DNA of 5,458 nt from an uncultured Anaerosacchariphilus sp. (GTDB lineage: Bacteria > Bacillota > Clostridia > Lachnospirales > Lachnospiraceae). Below the pieces are notes generated by a model that saw only the letters and a program-made list of their open reading frames with translations, had not been told where the DNA came from and did no database searches. Position numbers and translations under genes: made by a program. The stretch covers positions 1 through 5,458 of the forward strand of contig CAKRTY010000120.1 in the NCBI GenBank assembly GCA_934402125.1. Reading direction: 5' to 3'. Below, one piece after another: positions 1-5,458 of this stretch. Every line of letters begins with the position of its first letter. The first letter of the stretch is position 1.

Positions 1-4
1 ATGG

Positions 5-1744
5 ATGAAAAAAGTACTGGTGCTGATGATGTGCGGCGCGCTGGCAGTTCCGGCGGCGGGAATGGCGCAGCCTATGGTGGCGCAGGCGGAAGAAACAGAT
101 ACGGCTGACGCAGCATATAAAACAAACGCCATTTCACTGTTGAAACAGTATTATTTAAAAGAACAGAAAGCAATAGCGAATCAAGGGAAAAAAGAGGAAG
201 CGGAGAAGTATAGAGACGGACAGATCGAGTTAATTAAAAGTGATGAAGTTACGTCTAAAAAGGTAATTGATGGAATTGTAAGTGATGCAGAGGCACAGTT
301 TAAGGCCTATGGCACACCCTCTGCCACTCCTGACGATAGCGACACCCCCGACACCACCCCGACGACCACCAACAATAACATTATGGTGGGCGGTAACTGG
401 GTCACCCCGGTGGCCAACGCGGGCCAGCAGGTCAACGTGGTGCTTCCGGTGGTCAACATGGGACGTACCCGTGTGAAAAATGTGGTAGTGACTCCGGCCA
501 TCAGCGAGGACGCGGCAAAATGGCCCTTCGAGATTGAAACCTCCAACTACAGCCAGACTATCGACCGTCTGCCGGGTACGGATGACGGCGGTACAGATAT
601 GGAGCGGCGCCGGGAGCTGACCTGGACGCTGAGAACCCGGAAGGACGCTCCCAGCGGCTATATGCCCATTTCCTTCAACGTAACCTTTGAAAATGATGAT
701 AAGAGCCTGAGCAACGTAACCCTGACTTCCTATGTAAAAGTAGTGGGAACCACAGGAATCTCAGCAGACGGCAAGTCCTCTACGCCCCGTGTCATTGTAA
801 CCGGATTTTCCACCAGTCCGGAGACCGTACACGCAGGCGACACCTTCACGCTGACCCTGCACATGCAGAACACCTCCAAGGCTACCGCGGTAAAGAATAT
901 GGTATTTGATATCCAGGCAGCCAGCGAGAGCACCGATACCACCTATGTGGCGGCTTCCTTCCTGCCCACCGCAGGCTCCAGCACCGTATTTGTGGACAAG
1001 ATTGCGGCAGGCGCGAACAAGGACATCAGCATTGAGCTGGAGGCCCGTTCCGACCTGGCTCAGAAGCCTTACGTCATCAATGTAAAGATGGATTATGAGG
1101 ACGAGAGTGTCAACGCTTATCAGAATACCGCCAGCGTATCCATTCCGGTGCGTCAGGAGGCACGAATTGACACAAGCAGTATTGAAGTGACACCCCAGTC
1201 CATCGAGGTAGGCGGAGAGGCCAACGTGTCCTTCAGCCTCTATAATATCGGCAAAACCAAGCTTTACAATGCTTCTGTAAAATTCCAGGCAGATTCCGTC
1301 ACCGGCGGCGATACCTATCTGGGCAATATCGATCCGGGCGCAACCGGTTCCGTGGACGCGTATCTGAGCGGCGCGGCAGCCACCACAGACGATGGCAAGG
1401 TGAAAATTCTCATTACCTTTGAGGACGAGTCCGGAGAAAAAACAACCATCGAGAAAGAGATGGAGCTCTATGTGACGGAAATGACGAATTATGACGATGG
1501 AATGATGGACGACGGAATGATGGACGACGGCAGCCAGTCCCAGGGCGGCTTCAAGCTCTGGTATGTCCTGGTTCCGCTGGTGCTTATTCTTGCGGCCGTT
1601 GCGGCAGTTATCATCATTCGTAAGAAAAAGGCAAAGAAAGCGGCAGCTCTTCTGGACGCAGAGGATCTGGACGGCCTGGAGGAAGTGGATCTGGGCGAGG
1701 ACGCAGAAGACACTGACGACGCAGACGATACAGAAAAGGAGTAA
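5..1744 (+). CDS. Exported CARDB/COG1361-like surface protein with C-terminal membrane anchor
   Basis: The 579-residue product begins with a signal peptide: a Lys pair, a hydrophobic core (about residues 4-20) and an AQA cleavage motif ending at A28. Residues 36-103 are Lys/Glu-rich and probably helical. A Pro/Thr/Asp linker follows (104-125). Three beta-rich repeats come next at about 127-248, 261-382 and 387-492; each has the pattern of a 'V..G..v.v...v.N.G...' strand seen in CARDB/COG1361 Ig-like domains (for example VTPQSIEVGGEANVSFSLYN). A DDGMM repeat, a membrane helix (about 518-538), a basic stop-transfer stretch (RKKKAKK) and a cytoplasmic acidic tail (551-579, 17 of 29 residues D or E) end the protein. 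There is no LPXTG sortase motif. The predicted topology is outside N-terminus, inside C-terminus. The permease gene starts 3 bases after the stop, so the two probably act together, perhaps with this protein as an extracytoplasmic partner. The ATG at 5 is chosen because it gives a complete signal peptide; its ribosome binding site is outside the window. No specific ligand can be named. Confidence 0.85.
   Translation: MKKVLVLMMCGALAVPAAGMAQPMVAQAEETDTADAAYKTNAISLLKQYYLKEQKAIANQGKKEEAEKYRDGQIELIKSDEVTSKKVIDGIVSDAEAQFKAYGTPSATPDDSDTPDTTPTTTNNNIMVGGNWVTPVANAGQQVNVVLPVVNMGRTRVKNVVVTPAISEDAAKWPFEIETSNYSQTIDRLPGTDDGGTDMERRRELTWTLRTRKDAPSGYMPISFNVTFENDDKSLSNVTLTSYVKVVGTTGISADGKSSTPRVIVTGFSTSPETVHAGDTFTLTLHMQNTSKATAVKNMVFDIQAASESTDTTYVAASFLPTAGSSTVFVDKIAAGANKDISIELEARSDLAQKPYVINVKMDYEDESVNAYQNTASVSIPVRQEARIDTSSIEVTPQSIEVGGEANVSFSLYNIGKTKLYNASVKFQADSVTGGDTYLGNIDPGATGSVDAYLSGAAATTDDGKVKILITFEDESGEKTTIEKEMELYVTEMTNYDDGMMDDGMMDDGSQSQGGFKLWYVLVPLVLILAAVAAVIIIRKKKAKKAAALLDAEDLDGLEEVDLGEDAEDTDDADDTEKE
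112..302 (+). other. AT-rich segment inside the surface protein gene
   Basis: This stretch is visibly richer in A and T than the coding sequence on both sides, with AAA, TTA, ATT and GTA codons, whereas from about 303 onward GC-ending codons (ACC, GTC, GGC, AAC) dominate. It encodes the charged helical N-terminal region of the mature protein (about residues 37-100), directly before the Pro/Thr linker. The change in codon use coincides with the domain boundary, which suggests the helical domain has a different history from the signal peptide and the Ig-like repeats. The contrast is seen directly; the transfer or recombination origin is inference. Confidence 0.5.
1493..1534 (+). repeat. 15-bp in-frame tandem repeat encoding DDGMM
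   Basis: Two near-identical 15-base units (1493-1507 and 1508-1522, differing at one base) are followed by a partial third unit (1523-1530 plus diverged bases). They encode DDGMM-DDGMM-DDGS just outside the membrane helix of the surface protein. Because the unit is a multiple of three, gain or loss of copies would lengthen or shorten the acidic, Met-rich stalk without breaking the frame. Confidence 0.8.
1734..1741 (+). promoter_or_regulatory. Ribosome binding site of the ABC permease gene
   Basis: The AAAAGGAG sequence lies six bases before the ATG at 1748 and is embedded in the last codons of the preceding gene. It supports the chosen permease start and implies translation of both genes from one transcript. 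Confidence 0.75.
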
Positions 1745-1747
1745 TCC

Positions 1748-3145
1748 ATGAGTTTTAGCGATTTGCTCAAAATGAGTCTGAGCAGCCTCTGGAGGCGGAA
1801 GCTCAGAACAGTTCTGACGGTGCTGGGCGTAGTTGTAGGAACGGCTTCTATTATGGTTATGATTTCCCTGGGACTGGGACTCAGCAAGTCCAATATGGAA
1901 CAGATCGAGCAGTACGGAGGCCTGACCACGATTACGGTCTATCCCAACGAAAATGGCGGAATGTATTACGGCGGGGGCGGCATGGCCATGTCTGCGGAAA
2001 GCAGTACGTCGGGCTCTGCCGACAATGAGCCGATCCGGATCAATGACACCATGATAGAGACGCTGGCAGCCATCGAACATGTGGAGATTGCCTCCCCGGT
2101 TCTCTCCACCTCAGCCATTGCCAAGTATGGAAAATGGGAGGCCTATCTGAATATTCAGGGCATGAGTAAGGAAGCCCTGCAGAAGATGAACCTGGAGCTG
2201 ACAGAGGGAAGTGAACTGCCGCTGTCGGATTCGGAGCTGAAATTCTTATACGGCAATACGGTAATTACAGACTTTTATGACGCAAAGACGAACCAGTATT
2301 ACTGGGATACGGGCCAGCTGGCAGACATTGATTATATGAAGGATCCGCTGTTTATCATTTTCGATACGGACGCCTACTGGAACAGTAAAAATGGCGGTAC
2401 GGACGAGAACGGAGCTCCGGTGGCAGCGCCGAAGAAGTATCTGGTTCCGGCCTGCGGCGTGATGGCGGGTACAGAGAATGACTATACGGAGAATTCCAAC
2501 AGCGTGCTCTGCGATGTGGAAGCGCTGAAAATGCAGCTGAAAAAGATTTATAAGGGAAAGGCCATTCCGGGTCAGCCGACCACCAAGTCCGGCAAACCCT
2601 ATAAGGAGATTTATTACGATTCCGCCTATATCCGCGTGGACGATATGAAGAATGTCAAGGCTGTGCAGCAGGAGATCAAAAACCTGGGACTGCAGGCCAG
2701 CAGCAACGCGGAGTGGATGGAGCAGGTGCAGCAGAGCTCCCGTTCCATTCAGGCAACCCTGGGCGGTATCGGCGCCGTATCCCTGTTCGTGGCGGCGATC
2801 GGTATCGCGAATACCATGATGATGTCCATCTATGAGCGTACCAAGGAAATCGGCGTCATGAAGGTGCTGGGCTGCGATATGGCGGCTATCCGGAATATGT
2901 TTCTGGCAGAGGCCGGCTTCATCGGTCTGATCGGCGGCGTAGTGGGAATCATGCTCAGTTATATCATCTCGGCGGTCATTAATTTTGTGGTGAGGGAGAG
3001 CTATTATTCCAACATCTCCTATATACCTCCATACCTGACCCTGCTGGCGCTGGTATTTGCGGTGGTGATCGGTATGCTGGCCGGATTGTTCCCAGCGCTT
3101 CGGGCTATGCGCTTAAGCCCTCTGGCAGCGATTCGAAACGAGTAA
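1748..3145 (+). CDS. MacB/FtsX-type ABC transporter permease
   Basis: The 465-residue protein has the four-helix layout of the MacB/FtsX (type VII) permease family. TM1 is at about 21-44, a large extracytoplasmic domain spans about 45-335 (MacB_PCD-like), and TM2 (337-360), TM3 (386-414) and TM4 (429-451) form the C-terminal FtsX domain. The family's cytoplasmic coupling segment is clear at 362-376 (YERTKEIGVMKVLGC), and the C-terminus ends in the typical LRAMRLSPLAAIRNE. The external domain carries a Gly/Ser-rich loop (70-90) and a Lys/Tyr-rich extension (about 175-290) with two cysteines, C236 and C255, that could form a disulfide. No nucleotide-binding domain is fused, so a separate ATPase is required and is not in the window. 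In this family ATP hydrolysis drives movement of the external domain rather than classical substrate translocation. The gene is tightly coupled to the preceding surface protein gene, which occupies the place a MacA-like adaptor would have. It could serve export of a peptide or drug, or control of cell-wall hydrolysis; the sequence does not decide. Confidence 0.93.
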   Translation: MSFSDLLKMSLSSLWRRKLRTVLTVLGVVVGTASIMVMISLGLGLSKSNMEQIEQYGGLTTITVYPNENGGMYYGGGGMAMSAESSTSGSADNEPIRINDTMIETLAAIEHVEIASPVLSTSAIAKYGKWEAYLNIQGMSKEALQKMNLELTEGSELPLSDSELKFLYGNTVITDFYDAKTNQYYWDTGQLADIDYMKDPLFIIFDTDAYWNSKNGGTDENGAPVAAPKKYLVPACGVMAGTENDYTENSNSVLCDVEALKMQLKKIYKGKAIPGQPTTKSGKPYKEIYYDSAYIRVDDMKNVKAVQQEIKNLGLQASSNAEWMEQVQQSSRSIQATLGGIGAVSLFVAAIGIANTMMMSIYERTKEIGVMKVLGCDMAAIRNMFLAEAGFIGLIGGVVGIMLSYIISAVINFVVRESYYSNISYIPPYLTLLALVFAVVIGMLAGLFPALRAMRLSPLAAIRNE

Positions 3146-3196
3146 GAGAAAAGCCCGGAAGAGGGCGGCAGATAGAAGTAAAGACGGTAAGAGAGT

Positions 3197-4438
3197 ATGA
3201 AAAAGAACGGCAAAAAGAGACGGAAAAGAGCATTACTCCGGCTGCAATATGTTCTGACGGGAGCGGCGGTGGTCTGCGTGGCAGTCATTGCCCTGCTTCT
3301 GGTCAATGTACTCCGAGACGAGAAAGAGAGCAGACCTGGCAGCGACGCCGGATCTGCTCTTTTGGAATCGGGGGAAGATACAGCTGCGGCAACGGAAACA
3401 GAAATAGAAACAGAAACAACGACAGATGGGCAGCGGGACGAAAGAAAAGAGGACGTTCTGCAAAGTCCGGAAGAGCTGGCTTCGGAACCCGGGGTTCCAC
3501 GTATCCGTATCGTATTGGATCCCGGTCACGGCGGCCCCGGAACCAGCGACGAGCAGGAGCTGGGCGCGAAATACAGGGATACCTTTGAAAAATATCTCAC
3601 CCTGAAAATCGCCCGGGCAGCAGGGCAAGAGCTATCCACCTACGGGAATGTGGAAGTCCTGTACACAAGAGAAACAGACAAAGCCATGACCTTGAAGGAG
3701 CGGGCGGCCTATGCCAAAGCTGTGGACGGGGACTGCCTGATTAGCTTTCATCTTAACGCTTCCGAGGAGCATAATTTCTTCGGCTCTGAAGTATTTACCT
3801 CAGCCTTCGGAAGCTATTACGCCTGGGGCAACGGCGTCGGAGAACAGGTGCTGAAGCAACTGGAGGCAGATGGCTTTGTATCCAAAGGGGTGAAAACCAG
3901 ATTGGGCAGGAAGGGGTCTGACTATTATGGCATTATCCGCGAAAGTAAAGAACAGGGAATTCCCGCGATAATCATTGAACACGGTTATATGGATCAGGAC
4001 GGCGACTGGAGCCGTATGGATACCGATGAGAAGCTGATACAGCTTGGAAAAAGCGACGCTGCCGGAATCGCCGCGTTTTATGGTCTGCAGAAGGGCAAAA
4101 ATCTGCCGGAGCTGCCGGAAAGGGATATCGTGGAACCGGCTTCCTCTCCGGTGCGTCCCGACACCACCGATCCGGTCAACGTCTGCTACACACTGAGCCG
4201 CCAGGATACGGCGAACGCTCAGATCACCCTCCATGCCGAAGACCCCGACAGCCGCGTCATGTATTATGATTACAGTACGGACGCAGGGGCTACCTGGTCC
4301 GAACTGTATCTGTGGCCGGAAGGAACTGGCGATGATATTACATTTAAGATCCCCGTGACGGAAGCCGAGGAGGAGAAGCTACTTATAAGGGCGTATAATA
4401 CTTATGAATTGAGGACGGAAGCTTATAAAAGTGAATAA
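3197..4438 (+). CDS. Membrane-anchored N-acetylmuramoyl-L-alanine amidase (Amidase_3)
   Basis: The 413-residue enzyme is predicted to cleave the amide bond between N-acetylmuramic acid and L-alanine of peptidoglycan outside the membrane. A basic N-terminus (KKNGKKRRKR) and one hydrophobic helix (about 18-38) look like an uncleaved anchor. A Glu/Thr/Asp-rich linker (41-100) follows. The catalytic domain (about 103-297) has the zinc-site motifs of the family: LDPGHGG with H111, FEKYLTL with E131, SFHLNA with H185, and the catalytic glutamate E261 in IIIEHGYM. All key residues are present, so activity is expected. Residues about 327-413 form an additional beta-rich domain, with a YDYSTDAGATWSE stretch that resembles Ig-like or Y_Y_Y-type modules. 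The gene follows the permease after 51 bases with no convincing terminator, so it is probably in the same transcript. The ATG at 3197 is chosen because an in-frame stop lies at 3188-3190 and the anchor begins soon after; the ribosome binding site (around 3186-3195) is weak. Confidence 0.92.
   Translation: MKKNGKKRRKRALLRLQYVLTGAAVVCVAVIALLLVNVLRDEKESRPGSDAGSALLESGEDTAAATETEIETETTTDGQRDERKEDVLQSPEELASEPGVPRIRIVLDPGHGGPGTSDEQELGAKYRDTFEKYLTLKIARAAGQELSTYGNVEVLYTRETDKAMTLKERAAYAKAVDGDCLISFHLNASEEHNFFGSEVFTSAFGSYYAWGNGVGEQVLKQLEADGFVSKGVKTRLGRKGSDYYGIIRESKEQGIPAIIIEHGYMDQDGDWSRMDTDEKLIQLGKSDAAGIAAFYGLQKGKNLPELPERDIVEPASSPVRPDTTDPVNVCYTLSRQDTANAQITLHAEDPDSRVMYYDYSTDAGATWSELYLWPEGTGDDITFKIPVTEAEEEKLLIRAYNTYELRTEAYKSE
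3395..3418 (+). repeat. Hexanucleotide GAAACA repeat in the amidase linker
   Basis: Four consecutive six-base units (GAAACA, GAAATA, GAAACA, GAAACA) encode alternating Glu and Thr/Ile in the linker between membrane anchor and catalytic domain. The unit keeps the reading frame, so slippage would change only the tether length. Confidence 0.75.
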
Positions 4439-4446
4439 AGACGGAC

Positions 4447-4635
4447 GAAGCGAGAGAACTCCCCTTTCACCGGGTTTAGCTTGTTTTCCGCCGCTTCCAT
4501 TTGCGCTGGCAGCGCCTGAAGGAGCCACTGTCTGAGGCCCTTTAGGGCCGAGTTTGGCGGTCAGGCGCGAATAAGCCGCGCGAACGGAAGCAGGAAAACA
4601 ATGCGTTCCCGGTGAGAGGGGAGTTCTCTCGCTTC
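4447..4635. repeat. Long imperfect inverted repeat (about 189 bp) between convergent genes
   Basis: The whole segment folds on itself. Outer arms 4447-4474 and 4608-4635 pair over 28 positions, with one mismatch that is a U-G wobble in + strand RNA (4466 with 4616). After a 6-by-6 internal loop, 4481-4489 pairs with 4593-4601, 4493-4498 with 4586-4591, 4500-4506 with 4578-4584 (one wobble), 4508-4510 with 4575-4577, 4512-4519 with 4561-4568, 4524-4527 with 4555-4558, and 4536-4540 with 4545-4549 around a TTTA loop. That is about 70 pairs with no coding role visible. There is no T-run on either side as expected of a simple intrinsic terminator, and no clear target-site duplication. It fills almost the whole 208-base gap between the amidase and the amidohydrolase. 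It may be a repetitive extragenic or MITE-like element, a structured RNA, or a two-way transcription barrier. Confidence 0.85.
4512..4568. other. Compact inner hairpin core of the long inverted repeat
   Basis: The central 57 bases form a self-contained structure: a perfect 8-bp stem GCGCCTGA/TCAGGCGC, a 4-bp stem GCCA/TGGC, and a tip stem GGCCC-TTTA-GGGCC. The tip stem is bordered on both strands by GA (4534-4535 and 4550-4551), the arrangement that can form tandem sheared G-A pairs in RNA. The outer arms diverge more freely at internal loops, while this core keeps tight stems, so it may be the functional part. The strand on which it would act is unknown. Confidence 0.55.
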
Positions 4636-4646
4636 TGTGTATCGAA

Positions 4647-5458
4647 TTAAGATTCTTTAAGCCCGAGTAGCTTAGCTCCATTCTTATAGAGAATTTTCTC
4701 CAATTCCTCCTCCGTAAAGCCAATTCGTCTGATGTACTCCACATCCTCCTTCTGGCCGCTCCAGGGAGAATCGGTGGCAAAGAGAATCCGGTCAATGCCG
4801 TGATTCCGGCTCATGCGGAGAATCTGCTCCGGCAGGGCCAGGCGCAGAATATAGGCCAGATCCATATAGTAGCTGCCGCCAATCAGAAGCTGCTCGGATT
4901 CATTTTCCATATCGTGTCCGCCCAGATGGGCCAGAATCAGTTTGGAGGTGTCCCCCTTATCATTCGGGAACACATCTTCAATCATATGATGCAGTCTGGC
5001 CGGAGTGGCATTTACCTGGCGCGGAAAGCCCAGATCCCGGCCGCAGTGGATGGACACGAGAAGCCCCAGCTCGGTAGCATAGCCGATGATACGCTCATAG
5101 CGGATATCATCGATGTAAGTGTTCTGATAGGTGGGATGGAGCTTAATGCCCTTCAGTCCCATATCCCGGATAGCCCGGAGCTCGCCCTTGTAGTCGGGGG
5201 AATCCGGGTGGATACCGCCGAAGCTGATGATAGACAGGCCGTCCTCGTCCGGCTCCTCATGGGTGATGGAGCAGGCAAATTCATTGATGTGGCGGAACTG
5301 GGAGGGCTTCGTCACGATGGGAAGCACCACCGAATGGGTGACCCCGGCCTCCTTCATAGAGTGCTTCAGATCCTCCAGAGTGCCGTCCGTGTAGGCCACC
5401 ACCCGGCCCACCTGCTCCAGGTTGCAGACCGCCCGGTGAGCCACTGTGTTCGGAAATA
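4647..5458 (-). CDS. Amidohydrolase_2 (COG2159) family metal-dependent hydrolase, 5' end missing
   Basis: The minus-strand frame stays open from the stop at 4647-4649 to the right edge. Family marks are GIKLHP (about 5133-5150), SIHCGRD with a predicted metal-ligand histidine (codon at 5046-5048), LAHLGGHD, and ATDSPW with the metal-ligand or catalytic aspartate (codon at 4770-4772). This is a TIM-barrel amidohydrolase, probably cytosolic; the substrate is unknown. A GTG at 5444 could be read as a start, but family members normally begin with a strand carrying an HxH metal motif (D-x-H-x-H). That motif is absent here, and the frame continues past the GTG with plausible residues (F-P-N-T), so the true start is most likely beyond the window. 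The gene is convergent with the amidase and separated from it by the long inverted repeat, so it is an independent transcription unit. Confidence 0.88.
   Translation of the reverse strand, partial: FPNTVAHRAVCNLEQVGRVVAYTDGTLEDLKHSMKEAGVTHSVVLPIVTKPSQFRHINEFACSITHEEPDEDGLSIISFGGIHPDSPDYKGELRAIRDMGLKGIKLHPTYQNTYIDDIRYERIIGYATELGLLVSIHCGRDLGFPRQVNATPARLHHMIEDVFPNDKGDTSKLILAHLGGHDMENESEQLLIGGSYYMDLAYILRLALPEQILRMSRNHGIDRILFATDSPWSGQKEDVEYIRRIGFTEEELEKILYKNGAKLLGLKES

Noticed and set aside
761..2080. A 439-codon open frame on the minus strand across the first two + strand genes
   Set aside because: It runs antisense to two well-supported genes, its translation is rich in Cys, His and Arg without any recognisable domain, and it spans the gene junction. 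It is a by-product of the codon bias of the + strand genes.
3153..3166. GCCC-GGAAGA-GGGC hairpin between permease and amidase genes
   Set aside because: The stem is only four base pairs and no T-run follows, so it is unlikely to end transcription; the two genes are better treated as one unit.
4394..4399. TATAAT sequence near the end of the amidase gene
   Set aside because: No -35 box lies at proper spacing, there is no extended -10 TG, and no + strand gene follows it before the inverted repeat.
4439..4646. A simple intrinsic terminator for the amidase or amidohydrolase
   Set aside because: The hairpin is far too long and neither side has a proper T-run; transcription might still stop there, but the sequence does not show a canonical terminator.
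4379..4795. A 138-codon minus-strand frame running through the inverted repeat
   Set aside because: It overlaps the end of the amidohydrolase in another frame and the hairpin arms, and its translation shows no domain pattern.
1..5458. CRISPR array, tRNA, rRNA or insertion sequence with transposase
   Set aside because: No regularly spaced direct repeats, no recognisable tRNA or rRNA sequence, and no transposase-like protein on either strand were seen.

Overview
The window looks like a piece of chromosome from a Gram-positive anaerobe of the Clostridia, most likely a Lachnospiraceae-type gut bacterium. This is an inference from moderate GC content, Shine-Dalgarno-type spacing, an exported surface protein anchored by a C-terminal membrane helix, a membrane-tethered cell-wall amidase with an acidic Thr/Glu-rich linker, and overall protein style. 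The species cannot be fixed from the sequence alone.

Layout: three genes on the + strand form a tight, probably co-transcribed block. They are (i) a signal-peptide-bearing surface protein with three Ig-like (CARDB/COG1361-type) repeats and a C-terminal membrane anchor (5-1744); (ii) a MacB/FtsX-type ABC transporter permease with a large extracytoplasmic domain (1748-3145), starting 3 bases after the stop of the first gene; and (iii) a membrane-anchored N-acetylmuramoyl-L-alanine amidase (Amidase_3) with an extra C-terminal domain (3197-4438). No ATP-binding subunit is present in the window. The first gene's start codon sits in an ATGA context, compatible with an upstream gene ending at base 8, so the ATPase may lie just upstream. 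A fourth gene, an Amidohydrolase_2/COG2159 family metal-dependent hydrolase, lies on the minus strand (4647 to the right edge). Its 5' end is cut off by the window edge.

Between the convergent amidase and amidohydrolase genes (4439-4646) is the most striking non-coding structure here: an approximately 189-bp, nearly full-length imperfect inverted repeat (4447-4635). Its outer arms pair over 28 positions with a single wobble, and further paired blocks continue inward to a GGCCC-TTTA-GGGCC tip. It has the shape of a repetitive extragenic, MITE-like or structured-RNA element rather than of a simple terminator.

Functional reading (inference): MacB/FtsEX-type ABC systems transmit ATP-driven conformational change across the membrane, and FtsEX in particular controls peptidoglycan hydrolases. 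A MacB/FtsX-type permease flanked by a single-pass surface protein and by a tethered cell-wall amidase could be a three-part module in which the transporter gates amidase activity through the Ig-like surface protein. An ordinary efflux operon that happens to adjoin an amidase gene is the conservative alternative.
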